Shown: one piece after another, positions 9,182 to 22,244 of the stretch
Position numbering within the stretch: the first letter of the stretch is position 1
Layout of the letters: the number at the start of each line of letters is the position of its first letter
DNA from: Eretmocerus hayati
Taxonomy: Eukaryota; Arthropoda; Insecta; Hymenoptera; Aphelinidae
NCBI GenBank assembly: GCA_029851415.1
Contig: CM056742.1
Span: 150,603,121-150,667,120, forward strand
Length of the DNA: 64,000 nt
Direction: 5' to 3'
Made by a program: the position numbers and the translations under genes
The notes under the pieces: generated by a model
The model's database searches: none
Told to the model about the DNA's origin: nothing
Seen by the model: only the letters and a program-made list of their open reading frames with translations

Positions 9182-9592
9182 TATATATGCTTCAAATTGT
9201 TTTAGCAAAATAGTTAGAAAATTCGACCTTTGGGCCAGTTTTACTGGCAAACTTTGGAACCTTGTGAGTTACCAGAAAGAGTTGCCAACCTCATTTACCT
9301 CTCACATTTCAACCATCGGTGAAGCCCGAAGAAAACAAAACTGATCTCGGTAAAAGTTTCTTCATTCGAATATTGTGCAAGTTGAAGAACAAATCAATCC
9401 CCATCTTCTACAACCAATTTTGAGTATCAAAATGTGGTAAGCCCTATATTTCTCTCTGAATCTATTTCATGCGTCTCTTCTGCGTTCAAATTAGATCAAC
9501 AAATCCCGTACCTGTTTTGTTCCCATTTGTTTTGATGTACTCGAAACTCTATACATGCTTCAATTTCCTAACGCGAGTGACAGCTTTGAGGA

Positions 9593-9623
9593 CACGCGGT
9601 CTCACGGGTAGTGAGACCGCGTG
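9593..9623. repeat. Perfect 13-bp stem, 5-base loop hairpin
   Basis: CACGCGGTCTCAC at 9593-9605 and its exact reverse complement at 9611-9623 flank GGGTA. It is GC-rich against AT-rich surroundings. Function unknown. Confidence 0.6.
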
Positions 9624-12310
9624 CACACGAATGTGCAATGTAATGGAAATTAGAAATAGATGGATTTCACTGGATTAGCTGACCTCGATAGAACTAGATG
9701 TATGCATGTGTACACAACTTAACTACCATTTTGAGGTTAGTTTTATGAACTGTAAGAAGCGCTGAAGTTCAAGTTATGTTCAAAATGTGTGGATGAGCGA
9801 AAGTGGGAAAAGCGGAAAGATCGAGAGGCTTGAAGTGGTGGAATTGAACCTCCTTACCCTGTTAAATTGTCGTGTTTTACTAGATGAAGATGATGTAGGG
9901 TCAGAGATTGTGAATCTGCGGATATAATTTTCAGGACTCCAATTTTGAGTGATACTTTCCAATCTAGTTTGAATGAGTACTTCGTCGCGAGAGCAGATGG
10001 TATGAAAGACTTCCAACAGTAGAATCGTAGAAGTAAATTCTAAGAGGAAACTATTGCGAGGTGATTAAAAACTTTGTTTGGTCAAGCGGATAGAATATAA
10101 ATATTGATTTTTAAGTTTTGTTAGAGACTTTGCTCAGCAAGATAATAAGTTATTCAATTTTATTGATGACATTTGAGGTATCTATAATATTATCATTTCA
10201 TGCGGCCTAATAGAACATACTCTTCAAAAGGAATTTCGGCTGAAAGAGGCATTCACCTTACTCTGCTTAAGTAAACTACGGTTTTGTAAGCCTATCGTAG
10301 AATTTTCCAAGGTCTTAAATGAGTTCAACGAATATTTAATACTTAAAAATAGTTTGAAGTGTGAGCTCTGGTATATACATATGTGAGATGACGAAAGTAT
10401 CAGTCTGAGGATGTAGAATAATTTGGTGAATTTGGATTACTTCTCGATCATTTGATCGTTCCTTGTTGGGATCATCTTGTCATTGACCCAGTTTCGTGTT
10501 GGTGAATGTGAATTTGATGAAATATTGCAGTTTGACACGATATTCTGTGAAAAAGTTCAATAACGACTGGAAGATGCAATCAACATCTTTCTACTTTTCC
10601 TTACATTGACTTGAAGCTATATTTGAAGTTTCTTTCTAATTTCAATTTTCAACAATGGTCACCTCAGTTGATATAGTTTGATTCTTAAGCTAAAGTGATT
10701 TCAAATTGTGTTTTCTATTTCCAATCCTAAATGTGAATGAGAAGAGATTGTGCATGAATTTTGATATTTTCAGCTTGATAAGGACTACCAGTAAAAAGTC
10801 GAAACGTCGCAACAACGTGAATATATATTATAAACTTAGCAGAAACAACTGATAGTGTTCCACACTATTAAGGTCAACATCTTTATTCAATCCACATCGT
10901 CTTCTACAAATATCGAAAATGTATGTATCGCTTATCAGCGCCGCAATGAAAACTTCGAATTCTTGTTGGCTCGACGAATTCGACAAAGGATCAGGTATTT
11001 ACTCGGTCTACAAAAATGAGTCGGGTGGTTGCTGAATAGTGGATCCAACTCCGGAAGTCATACATATTCTATAGCCTTAATACGGTCACAGTATTCGTAT
11101 CTCACAGCGTGGAAATTCATCGAATTGGCTTACAAATTATGAACTTGGCGTAGAAAGTTTATTCTTGCATGTTCATTTGTTTGATACTCGAAGTGTTACA
11201 GATAACTGTAGTCTGTCACCGTTACGCTCATTACTTTGATTTATGTGACAGATGAGAATGTTTGCGATGTATGGATCTGGGAGGAGAGAATGACTTTTGT
11301 GTAAAAACAACGCGTGAGTACGACGAGTTCTACGTTTTTTTAGACCAAGTTGTAGAGTCGGCACAAATAACTTTTATAATTCAGAGCTCATTCGAATTCA
11401 CCATTTTTGCTATCACTCGATTGCGCAGTAACTCGATACAATACCTCGGATGAGCTCTATCGGAACTTTTTCATTCCATAATCAACTGATTGAGATTTCC
11501 AATTCCTCTTGATTTGAATCCTCACAAAGCTGTCTGATTCAGGAATAAATCAATCGTATATCTTACGAACTACCAAAACTTTGAAAAAAAATTAAGTGCT
11601 TACTTTAAATCCTCATGAGCATTTTCAACTCGAAAGATTCTCTTTAAAGTCTACTCTTCGGTCGTGTAGGTCAAAAACTGTGTAAAACATAATATTGAAG
11701 CCTGACATAGTGGCACCACGGACCCTTGGCGAGATTAGCTGCTGAAGTGAGGTGCGTGGTCGGTCAGTTGGGGCTTTATGCTGGAAACGTGTAGATTCTC
11801 AAAAATAATTGAATGAATTTGGAAATGGAAGAAGTTGAGCACCTTTTTGATTAAGTAACACAAAAAATGTGCATTGAAAAATAGTGCGTGGTAGATTGCG
11901 CATGGGATCAGTTCTCCTGAATTTGATATGTATTCAAGGAGTTTGAAATTTCGATGAGGTCGGTGTCGTATAAAAGAGCGTAAAGATATCTAATAAAATC
12001 ATCGCTATAATATGATAAGATAATGCTATTATGTAAATAATTTTTAACTCACAATTCAATTGATTTCCACCCCAAAAGCTGTAGTGAGTTGAAACATTTT
12101 TTACAAAATTAACCCTGGTGATTCTATTAAAAACATGATACTCCTGTAAATTGTTGTGCACGTGCTCAAGTCTGCGAGCTACAAGCCGAGACGATTTCAT
12201 TTTTCTCTCTCTACTCGCGGCAGTTCTTTTCAGTCCGGTCTCTGGCAACCCATTCGTATGTCCGTAAAATGCAACTTCCAACTGATCTTACACAAAACCT
12301 ATTCATCGAG
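9624..12310. other. Intergenic stretch, nothing supported
   Basis: AT-rich sequence with only short ORFs. No domain, tRNA, TIR pair or tandem repeat was found by eye. Confidence 0.4.
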
Positions 12311-12446
12311 AAGTGCCCACCTCACTCTTGTTTCAATCAATACATTCATAGATTCGAATAAAACTTAGGTGGGCACTTTCTCCCGGGTGTAGCCTAAGAT
12401 AGGCAGTGGTGGTGACGGACATACGAAAGGGTACCCGGAGACTGGA

Positions 12447-12735
12447 CTATCTGATTATTGTGGACTCTTCCTGGATGCCTTTTAAAACATCACAAACAGC
12501 AAAATTACTCGGGTGTCCACAGTTAATACATCCATTGAATCTTGAGTGGAAACGCTCGCATGCGTTCGTGGTCTTTCTCGTTACCGTGTCACTGGATGCC
12601 CACAATTGTAGAGAAAACCGAGCATCTTCACTAATGTAAGTTTCCAAGAGGTAGTCACAGGAGCCCTCTACTTCTGGCGTTTTCAGTGGAACCAAGTCTT
12701 CTCCAAATGCATCTGATACCTCCTCAGGCTTCGAG
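12447..12735 (-). pseudogene. Mutator-like (MULE) transposase remnant
   Basis: A minus-strand frame reads FSLQLWASSDTVTRKTTNAC followed by ERFHSRFNG, then HPSNFAVCDVLKGIQEES. MULE transposases, including those associated with FLYWCH fingers, share the C-terminal pattern of a tryptophan-rich LWA segment, then R-T-T-N-x-C-E-x-F-H-x-x-F-N, H-P and a following L-x-x-I-Q. The catalytic DDE part and both element ends are absent, so this is a fragment. A 12-bp inverted repeat (AAGTGCCCACCT at 12311 and AGGTGGGCACTT at 12367) lies just beyond it and may be related. Confidence 0.5.
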
Positions 12736-12739
12736 TAAG

Positions 12740-13756
12740 TGTGCGTGAAATTTGAAGAGTTTTGAATAATATGTACATATGTATACATATTGTACGCATA
12801 AAAGCAATATCGAACATCACTGTCCAATATCGAATGTCTCTATGTTCGCGTATTCAACTTTCCTTTGACTTTCCTCATGTTCACTCAATAGCTCATCCGT
12901 TCGTTCGTACCATCATTCTCTTTCTTAGTGCCTGCACTATTCTGCTTATTGCCAGAAATAGGTAGATGGGTAAAGGCTTTCCGCGAATTGACCGATGTGC
13001 GCAATCGCTAATGTTTGGGGTGCACCAAAAAAGTGGCCGTATGCGCGATTAACGGTCGACCTTCAAAAATATCTACACAAATAATCGCATGAGATACAGT
13101 GATAGAAGTAGCTATCATATAAAGTTGTACCAAAGTAGTCTCACCCGAAGGCTTCTTTCCCGACGGTCGGGTAACTTTGGTGCTCCATTTTGTATTTTTT
13201 TTCTTCTGTTCTCTGATCCTCAAAATTGTGAGAGTTGTAAATACCCCTATACAACAAGATATATGCGATCGAGTTGTAGCGCTATTTGCTCGCAGTTCGT
13301 TATGAGATAATTCTTATCATATCAAACGACTACACTATTCACTTATCACTGCTAAATCAGCCTTTCTGAGAAAAACTTTCACAAACTATAACGAAAATTC
13401 ACGTGGGATGTAAAGCAGTTCAAAAAACTTTTCATACGTGACTCAAGAAGAGAAAACTGTTTCAGAGCGATAAAGCCATTTGCCTTGCCGAGCGTGGCTT
13501 TCAGAGCCATTTTCCGGTAATGTATCAAAGTTGCATCCACTGTACCAGAATGGCTTAATTTGACCGTAGGTATATTTAACTAGATCGTGTTCATATCTGT
13601 GCATGTCCGCCAGCAGCCACATGATGATCTATAAGCTCATTGACAAGGTCTAACAGTAGTTTGTTGCATATTTTGACTATAGAAGAAATAGCTCGGAGTC
13701 TCGGAGAAATTGGTGGTCTGAAGACTGAACCTTCTAAAGCGAGTACACATCTACTA
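12740..13756. other. Downstream flank of IR gene A, nothing supported
   Basis: There are short ORFs on both strands (for example 13591-13818, minus), none with recognisable homology. Confidence 0.35.
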
Positions 13757-13762
13757 TTTATT
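13757..13762 (-). terminator. Candidate poly(A) signal for IR gene A
   Basis: AATAAA on the minus strand, 67 bases past the gene A stop codon. Confidence 0.5.
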
Positions 13763-13828
13763 GAATGAATTACTTGTGATATGAGGGTAACTGAATGGAT
13801 CGACATCCTTGCACGCATCTAAAAAGCG

Positions 13829-16800
13829 TCAATGGTGGCGCACCGCATTATTCGTGTATTGTTTATGTTTTTTCTGTGTAACATTGACTCGAACATGATA
13901 AAATGTGTTCTCTATCACAAGGAAGGCCACAGACAACCCTAAACCAGTCATGACTATTATCAAAGGTAAGAATATTGCGTCTAAAGTTATAGGTGTGTAT
14001 GGTCTAGGAGAAGGCGTTCGAGGATGTTCGATGTAATGCCATCGATTATGGAGATAACTGATGATCCCAGTCTCATGTAACTTGATTACTCTAAAAATAA
14101 TGCATCCAACCATGAATACTTGATGAGGTAGTTTATCACAACACATAATAAAATATAGCATCTTTCTCAGTTTTCATGTGAAGATGAATCACCTTGAAAT
14201 GTGAAAAAGGTCTCACCCGTAATTGATATCTCTCGTATGGGAGAAGTTTTTCGAGATACCACCTGCGTCTGTGTTTTTAGAATATAGCATTCCAAGTGGT
14301 CGGAGCTGGCACGTTGGAAAATTGTACATGTTGAGAGTGCTATATTGGAGCACGGCACTTCTATGATCGTCAGAGCAAGCTGCATTCCACATTGGTTCAT
14401 AGTCTTCAAAATATTCTACCCTTTTCGATTTCAGAATTTGAGCTGTGACCGGTTCTTGTTCTGTCTATAAATACAATATTACCAATTCAAAAAAGTCTTC
14501 ACAAAATCGTCAGTAGATGAATTCTTGCACTTGTATGTAGATGATTTGACTTGTGTAACACCAACATCGAGTCATTGTTGCGTAATACACTGTTTTCAAC
14601 TCAATCATCGCCACAAAGGTGGACCAGAAAAACTTCAAGTGAGAAGAAATTTGTGAATTTGTCCAAAATAAATAATTTAACCGGGGAAAAATTCACTATT
14701 TCTAGTGAAAGAAATTCATTATATTTTCTTGAAACCACGGAGTCAAATTGATCTTTTCTCTCAATGAACCCAGATGAGATGAAGAAAGTATTACTCTCAG
14801 TATTCCTAGAGTTATGGGTTGACACAAACATGTATGTGGGTATGAGTCAGCTCATAGCCTGTATCTTAGGTCAAGCATAAATTTCTGAAGAGATTGCAAC
14901 TTTAACTGATTAGATCCCTGGATGAGGAGAAAATACAAATCTTCTCTCAGGTTGTCTTTTTATTATACGCTTTTATTACAATTCACCGAGTTGGTGTTTT
15001 CTCCGTCCTAGATCTAGTAATTCTAGTCATTTTACGTGACTTCCGATAATTGACTTCCGGTTAGTCGCTCTCACTCACACTCTCGCTTATTTGAACTCGT
15101 GGGTGAGCTAAGTTATCAGTTGTGTTGTGGATGTACAGAATTCATATCGTGTCATATCTGAATTTTGCAATTACTCGTAGCATGGTGAATTGGTGACAGT
15201 GAATGAGGAGTGGCGAGGATTTAATAGGAAAGGTGATAAACTATTTGATGATAAAGTAAATTTTATCATTGATTCCGGGCGGGGATCGACCCCGAGCCTT
15301 CCACGTGGAAGGCGAGAGTGTTATCCACTTGACCACGGTGGCTGCCGTTCCGCGTTCGATGTCTGCTGTATGTGACTCCGCGACATGGTGGCGCCTAATA
15401 CGAGACACGCATAGATCATTTTTGGGATGCCTAGTGCACACACTTATGTATTGCATCGTACTCATTAGAAATAAAAACAAGGCGCATAAAAGCGTATTTT
15501 GAAAATTCTTTTTAACTCTTACTTATTCCTGTACATACCTTCATCCACGAGTATGAATCTGACTCTTCCACTACCAAAATCTTATAATCCGTATCGTAGA
15601 AAAGACTCTTGACATCGACGAATGGAGGAAGCAAATCCGTTTCAGTGAAAATGACATAGATTTTGGACGAAAAACTTGTCACTATGAGCCAAGAAAATAA
15701 GCTCGTACAAATTGTGAATATCTTTTGCTTCTTTTTCGTGGAAAAGAACTCATTCCCTGAAGAAAATATCAAAAAAGGAAATGAAGTTTTTGCCTGTTTC
15801 AGTACAATTGATAAATCGCTGACATTTGGCAAAATGAGGGATTTCATGAAAGTCTCAGGTCGATCATGAAACTCCGGCCGTTGGTGTCAGTGCTTTTCCA
15901 TTTCATCGCATTCACTATTCGCCTAGTCTCTTCGTGGAAAGACTGGATCGTTGGAGCTTACCATGAAAGAACTAATGGGAATGGGCTTTGCGGGAGTAGT
16001 CAAATTTACTGAGTCTTGTGGAAATAACTGACTTGAGTGAATCAAGAAAAGTCATCTAAAAAAACAGCTAACCCGATTTTATACCCTTGTGTGCACGAAT
16101 CTGGCCGTATAAAAGAATTTGAACCGTCTGCATTCGGGTCAAAACTTTTCTCATCCAAGAGTGAGACGAATACAACACAATGAATGATATTTTTGCGTAG
16201 CTACAAAAGTGAGGATGAAAAAACAAAAAAAAATCAAGATTGGATAAATGTGCAGTGGTATAAAGATTCTCATCAACTCATGGTGATGGGTCAAACAATT
16301 TTTCTCATTACGTCATTATTCAGACCGGATGGTTTGTGGATGGATAATCTTGAAGAAACAGATTTGAAACGTTCGTGTGACTTGCATGACGGAGTAAAAT
16401 GAACCTCATTTTGAGATGCTCCGGTGACTGCAAAAATATGGATGCACTACCTATGGAATGAAAATGCGACGAATATGTCTGCAACATGCATCAGATTGGA
16501 TAATTTTCATGAGTTTTCGAGACCAATCCTCATAAATATTTATCGATCAACTTTCTGGACAGAGTGAGCTCGAGGAAGATCTCCGATTGCATTTAAATTA
16601 TTTTTGTTTTTCTCGATATGTGTATGAGTTTTTATTCTCATCGGGTATAGCGTCGCCTCTACATGTACTTCTGTTCGTTCCTCTATATTCGAAGCTGTTC
16701 TAAATGGCCCACGGGTATTCTGTTACAGATTCTTTCACGCTTGATACTGCATATACTCTTTCGGTACTTGATACCTCTTTCAGCATCTATACTTTTTTTT

Positions 16801-16981
16801 TTTATAAGTTGAAATATCACACATTTGTACCTGGATAAATACATTCAAACAGTACCTCTGTAATAAACTTATCCCTCGACTCCACCATACATCACGAATC
16901 AATTCAATATGTAAGAAATATTATTGTTAACATCTGTAACAGGGCTAAATAGGGTTCCACCCCAGAGCCCCAATGAATAAG

Positions 16982-17013
<32 letters not shown>

Positions 17014-18387
17014 TTCATCTGTGAATCATACTCTCAAATGTCACAATATCGAACACCACAAGTCTCAATTGCAAGTACATCCGCTTGTTCTACTCGTTAG
17101 TGAATCGCGGTAAAGCGATGAAGCGTTGACAGAGGTGGCTGGAATTTCCTTAGGGGCCAAAGTCTTTCATGAAATGCCTGATTCTGTCACGTGCCTGTGA
17201 CAAATTTATCAAGATAAATAGTACTAGAGTTTATTAGCAGATTTCTTAACACGTTCACTGCGAAGGCAGTTTTTCGTAATTTTTGGTTAGTCATCATCAC
17301 GACCCTCATTGTCGGACTAATGCAAGTGCACTGGGAAAAATTCTGCTCCGACTCGTCATTTATACCCTTGATAAACTAAAACGACAAAGAAAATGACTAT
17401 TGAGAATATTTTTCGAGAAAATATAAGTCGGCGAAGATTGGAAGTTGAAAAATCGTGGGCCCCACCGGTGGGACCCATCGCAGTGAATGTGTTAAGACTG
17501 TCATATTTTCACCTCGGCTGCATAAAGCGCCAAAACAGAGGAATAAACGCTCTAAGAACAAACGTTTTATCCCACATGTTTCATTGCTTCCAGATGTCAA
17601 CTGGATAATTGAACTCATAGTACTCAAGAGCAGATGAAATAGCACTAGGAAACACCAAATATCGTTGGAAAACGATGCCAACATCCAGGTTCTCTTTAAA
17701 CTATAATCGGGTTTCGTGAACAATCTATTGCTGCAATGAAATATTTGATTGAATGAGTGATGTAATGGGATCTCTTCATATTGGACCGATACTCACCCCC
17801 AAATGGTTAAAGCAAAAGTGAAATCGTAAGCATCAAAACCATCTATATCAGTTGTCGCGACAGGTATAATCAGATTATCAGCCTCTATCAGGTTCATCAT
17901 GTTCGAAAAGTTCTCCGGATCGCGCAATGAGTAATATGTCTCACGACTACAGTTGTGAATCACCATCCTAAAATGTTGAGGGAACTCGTGAATGTCGGAT
18001 GATAACGAGATGATGATTGACAGACATCAGCTCACGTGAAATTGAGGAACTCAGCGATAATTTTCCAGAGATCAGCGCCAAAGCCAGAGACATTCTCACC
18101 ACTGTTATCGAACATCCAGTCATCTACGAACTTGCGCACAATTTATTTATATAGAATTTTGGTAGGTCAATATAATTCATTGAAAATATTCGTACTTCAC
18201 AACTCATGAAATGAATATTCTTTTGGAAAGAATTTCCACTTTCTCTAGTATCAACGTCGACTCTGTTCATCATATCACTTGATTGCAGCTCTAGATGAAC
18301 ATTGTGCAAGCTCATTAGTGATCTAACGAAATTGTCATCCGAACATGTCATCAATCCCATGAGTAGAATGAGTACATACTTTTTCAC
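13829..18387 (-). CDS. Ionotropic receptor (IR) gene A, 7 exons, 467 aa
   Basis: Exons: 18387-18196, 18130-18036, 17967-17797, 17730-17513, 15756-15539, 14464-14217, 14090-13829; all introns are GT-AG and the sum is 1,404 nt. The product is a divergent member of the insect chemosensory IR family, ligand-gated cation channels derived from ionotropic glutamate receptors. Residues 1-15 (MKKYVLILLMGLMTC) look like a signal peptide. The S1 lobe spans ~65-155, with SGFGADLWKIIAEFLNF. M1 is FLVLFHLLLSTMSSI; the pore loop is LFLERLFLCFGALCS. M3 is near 240 (SLFSWLIVTSFSSKIYVIF). The S2 lobe includes YDTDYKILV and GGISKNF. M4 is LPLIIVMTGLGLSVAFLVIE. There is no large amino-terminal domain. I could not place the canonical glutamate-contact Arg in S1. 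Genes B and C share the exon plan. Confidence 0.85.
15271..15343 (-). repeat. tRNA-like sequence, probably a decayed tRNA or SINE head
   Basis: The 73-nt minus-strand stretch contains TGGTCAAGTGG, a full match to the Pol III A-box consensus, and GGTCGATCC, a B box with one mismatch, at tRNA spacing. The anticodon region resembles tRNA-Gly(TCC). The acceptor strands GCCACCG and CCCGGAA do not pair, so a functional tRNA is unlikely. It lies in intron 5 of IR gene A, on the gene's sense strand. Confidence 0.5.
16860..17014 (+). repeat. LINE 3' tail with (AATC)n microsatellite
   Basis: A segment reading GGGTTCCACCCCAGAGCCCC then AATGAATAAG runs into a pure AATC repeat at 16981-17014. Insect LINE copies often end this way. 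It lies in intron 4 of IR gene A; the left limit is approximate. Confidence 0.45.
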
Positions 18388-18840
18388 GTCAGGATGAGAG
18401 TTTAGGTATTCAGAACAGGCGAGAAATACCCGATTTTCGAAACGACCCTTTCACCATTCTATCGGCTTTATTCCGATATCTTCGAGTGTTGATGATCAGA
18501 TCACACGGATTCCAAAAGCCAAGTTTTTTGGATCCTTGACCTTACTTTTGCCGAAGACACCCAACAAAATCCAGCAACATCGAGATTAAAAATTGGACAC
18601 AGTCTCATCAACGCCCATACGGATCGGTACTTGAATTCGTCAAGCAAGAATAGTTAATCGAGAAGAAATTGACAGTTCCACGGAAAGTGCTGTAATAAAA
18701 AATTCGAATGGTTGAGTCTAGCCAGAGCTATGCTTCTCTGGAAATAGGCTGGGAAGGGCCTGAGGCGACTTTTCATGGGCCCCAGGGTTCATGGGGGACT
18801 ACGAAAAAATAAAAAATAAAAAAATGGTTTTGTACTATTT
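18388..18840. other. Upstream flank of IR gene A
   Basis: Presumed 5' region of gene A. I found no convincing TATA box or further exon. Confidence 0.3.
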
Positions 18841-18844
18841 CCAA

Positions 18845-19020
18845 CATAGTAAAACTCGGTTATGACGAGCAAATTTCCAAAATTCGGTTGGTTTCTGTGC
18901 CAAGTCAATGGAATCCGTCTCGGTTGTAATAAGCTCGGTTATTACGGGACCGCGGGTATAATGAGCAAAAATTTGCCGAAATTTCGATTCGGACCGTTGC
19001 TATAGTGAGCAGACACGATG
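18845..19020. repeat. Remnant of a DNA-transposon end
   Basis: The segment contains CTCGGTTATGACGAGC, CTCGGTTATTACGGGACCG and GGTATAATGAGC, which are degenerate repeated motifs of the kind found in Tigger-type subterminal regions. Only one end is seen. Confidence 0.35.
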
Positions 19021-19812
19021 CCAATACTACGCGATGGTGAATTTGAGAGCTTGACACATTCAGAAGCATCGGCTGCTTCCAGATGTTTGAACAACATTAT
19101 ACGCGAGAACGCGTGGACACACGCTGTTTCTACGCACTGACCGATAAAGGTCATTGGTCAGAATACCAAGAATTCAGATAGGTTGGAGTTATGCGGTTTG
19201 GTTGAGTTGTGGAATATAAGATGGACATAATATTACGTCAAGAGAATCAGCCAAATCTTCGATGGATGAACCGATGGAGCGTCTATCAATCGGTGAATTA
19301 CTGGGAGCAGCAGTAGCCCACATTAAATGGCTACAATACACTTATGAGTAGATATGCAACAGCTAGTACGTGACAAAAATAGCATCGAATGAAGAACTGA
19401 GTGAATATCTACGTTATATCCATAAAAAAACCCTTACAATGCATTAGCACACCAATAATGCACGAAACATACTATTGACTCGTAACATGTAATTTATTAA
19501 CTGCATTCGAAACTTGAAGTTTCATCGGGTTATTCTTTCCATAACATGTTATGATTTTCCAATTATTATGTCGTGCTTATTTCCGCGATCGATACACAAT
19601 TGCGCAATTCTAAGTGCTGCTCATCTGGAAAGTGATATCTACTGACTCACCACATTTCAATTTGATGGACACAAATTTTGAAATGTTCGCGCAAGCCAAA
19701 CTAGATCAATGAGTGTTTTTACACAGTCTAACCTCCATGTGTGGAACCAAAAGGAGATAACATTTCCTTCTCAGTGGATGGAGTTTCCCAGTAATCCGGT
19801 ATCCCTGATACA
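19021..19812. other. Intergenic stretch, nothing supported
   Basis: AT-rich DNA without gene, TIR pair or tandem repeat. Confidence 0.35.
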
Positions 19813-20732
19813 AAGATAGATAGATAGATAGATAGATGTCCTTTATTCGTCCGAAGACAAAAAATACAATTGCATACACCTACATATGCCCGTTAAAATG
19901 TAATAACACGTATAAGAATGAATATAATATATGTACAACAAAAATAATGATGATAGTTTCAGTCAATTACTGGTTTGGTCAAGGACAATAATTATCACAA
20001 TTCGTGACTAGCCAGGGTGCATACTTAGAAGTATAAAAAGAGGGGTAAGGGCTCGCACTAATATCACAGCTATAGATCACCAATTGGGTGACTGAGGTCA
20101 CATGTAAAAAATACTAAATTAAGGAAGAGCCCTTCCCATTACAGATTAAAATAATGCCTCTTCTCAACATCAATCTTCTGCGAAGACTGGGTTAGTAAAA
20201 AATCTTTCAGGGATTCCTTGAATTGTGATGTTTTCCGCAGCGGCCGAAAGCCCGGAGGGAGAAAGTTCCACAAATGAGCACACTGAACCTGGAATGATCT
20301 TCTTCCATACTCAAGTCTCATATTGGGAATTTTGAGTACCCGCTCTTCTGTATCACCACGTGCGGGGCGTTGGGATTGGTACCTGGTGAACATCGCAGCT
20401 AGGTAGCCAGGCTCTCCTAAATGCATGATCTTGTGCATTAACAGAGCTGCGAAGTACATTCTCCGCGAATCAGTACGTAACCAACCCAAACGTTCCCTAA
20501 ACGGGGTGACGTGCTCATCTCTCCTAAGATCAAAAATGTACCTCACACATGAATTGCTTAGTCGCTGTATCCGTTGCCGTTGATCGTCCGTGGCGTCGAG
20601 GTACACGACCGTGCAATAATCCAAGTGCGGTTGAACCAAGATAGGGAGATATATAGATACCAATTTTTGTTTTACAAACAAACTTTGAATACACGTTTGA
20701 TTCACACTATGTAGAATATTAGATAAGGATCA
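19813..20732 (-). mobile_element. 5'-truncated non-LTR retrotransposon (LINE), 3' end
   Basis: A minus-strand open frame from about 20729 to 20139 encodes the region following the RT catalytic core. It reads ILVQPHLDYCTVVYLDAT, then RIQRLSNSCVRYIFDLRRDE, then LHKIMHLGEPGYLAAMF and WNFLPPGFR near the C terminus. This is the C-terminal block of insect CR1/jockey-type LINE ORF2. It is followed by ~325 bp of 3' UTR, AATAAAGGAC and a (TATC)n tail at 19813-19836. There is no RT palm or endonuclease, so this is a dead, 5'-truncated copy. A stop at 20732 bounds the frame. Confidence 0.75.
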
Positions 20733-20749
20733 ATATTATTCAGGTACCT

Positions 20750-22240
20750 CAGTGAGAAAATGTACAATGAGTCTGATGTTAGCAGACAGATGGCAGACAG
20801 ATAGCAGACAGATGGCTCACGTGTATTTGAGGCAATCAACAGATGCAATGAAGCATGCCCATCCTTCTGTATGACGAGAAAAACCCTTCTGAGTGACCAA
20901 TACACCCAACAGATATGTTGAATATCCATCAAACAAGATATTTGTCAATTGAATTGATTATTCCCTCTAATCAGATAGTTCGTGGTCTTCGAATTTGTTT
21001 GACGTATTTAAATTCCCATTTATCGAAAAACGACCCATATTAGAGTGTTATGCAGGTAATATTGATGGTGTACAATATGTAGGTATCTCTGTATTTATGT
21101 GTGTGTATGTATATGAGCAAATCTCAGGAAACATGCGATTTCGACTTTGAAATTTCGAGAATTTCCAGAATGGCAGCACACCTCCCATGAACTTTTGTTT
21201 GGTCCATGTAATGCTCAAACAATGATGAAATACTTGCGTAAATCACTTTAGAGCTCTGCCGTGGATTTGTGAGGTAATAGAAGATTTCCCCATGTATTCT
21301 GATGGAAGCCTCGTATTTCCGTCATTCTAATTGGCACATGTGTATGTGAATATATGGCATCCTTGGTGTTGGAATAGAGACAAACGATACGTTTAATAGT
21401 TTACAGTGTCATCTGAAGGTCTGTGGTACAAAATGAAGATGTGCCACAGCCGCCAAAACGCTCATTTTCGTCATTTGTCAATCCTCACAAACCTCGCATC
21501 ACGACCGAGATGAGGATGTAGTAGGAGCAATCCTTATAGTGATTTCTTGAGGTACAAATATCAGTTTACACGTGGTTTCAATCCCAACGGAATCGAAATT
21601 TTCGTGTGCTACACGAAAAACGATTCATTCGACCCCATTTACGCTAAAATAACTTTTCTCATTACAAGCCGCATCGTCGTGCAGAACCAAGCACACTATC
21701 GTTCTTGGACTAAATTTGTAGGTTTTTGGATGTAGAATAAGATGTCGTTTCTACAGATACGAAATACTCACCGCCCCGAGTTCTGCATCCATTAGAAGAG
21801 CGATACAAGAAAAAATGTAAAATCGGAGTTCGCTCCAACGAATCATCGCCACTTTGACGCATTGATAGGCATAGCCTCGGGCGAAAATTATATCTTTCTA
21901 TATATTATAATCCATCACACATCCAATTTTCAGACCGATCGGTGAACCGCCCCGCCTGTGGTGAGCTAAGGCGTGAGAGAATTATGACCCTGTTCGTTCG
22001 AAAATTGCGATTTTGTCATGGAGAAGCGTCTGCCAGTACCTTTCTATAGCAAGTAATAGACTTCTGAATGGGGCAGAACTGTTAAGGATGAGTGGATCCT
22101 CGAAATTATCTAATGTGAGCGGCGGAAAAAATGCGACTGTTTTTCTGACAACGTCAAAATAGGCCTGTTCGGCCAAACCGCATACTTCGTGAGATTTGCC
22201 CATATCGTATCTATAGGTGGATATATGTATAAAGACATAC
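20750..22240. other. Intergenic stretch with CAGACAGAT repeats
   Basis: Near 20778-20815 the motif AGCAGACAGAT(GG) repeats three times. A diverged inverted counterpart of 20757-20800 (gaaaatgtac, gagtctga, gttagcagacagatg) occurs at 23440-23492. The rest is featureless. Confidence 0.35.
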
Positions 22241-22244
22241 ACAC

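Noticed and set aside
14464..14464. Alternative acceptor four bases downstream (ACAG|AAC) for IR gene A exon 6
   Set aside because: It would shift the frame; the 14464 start gives 248 nt, as in genes B and C.
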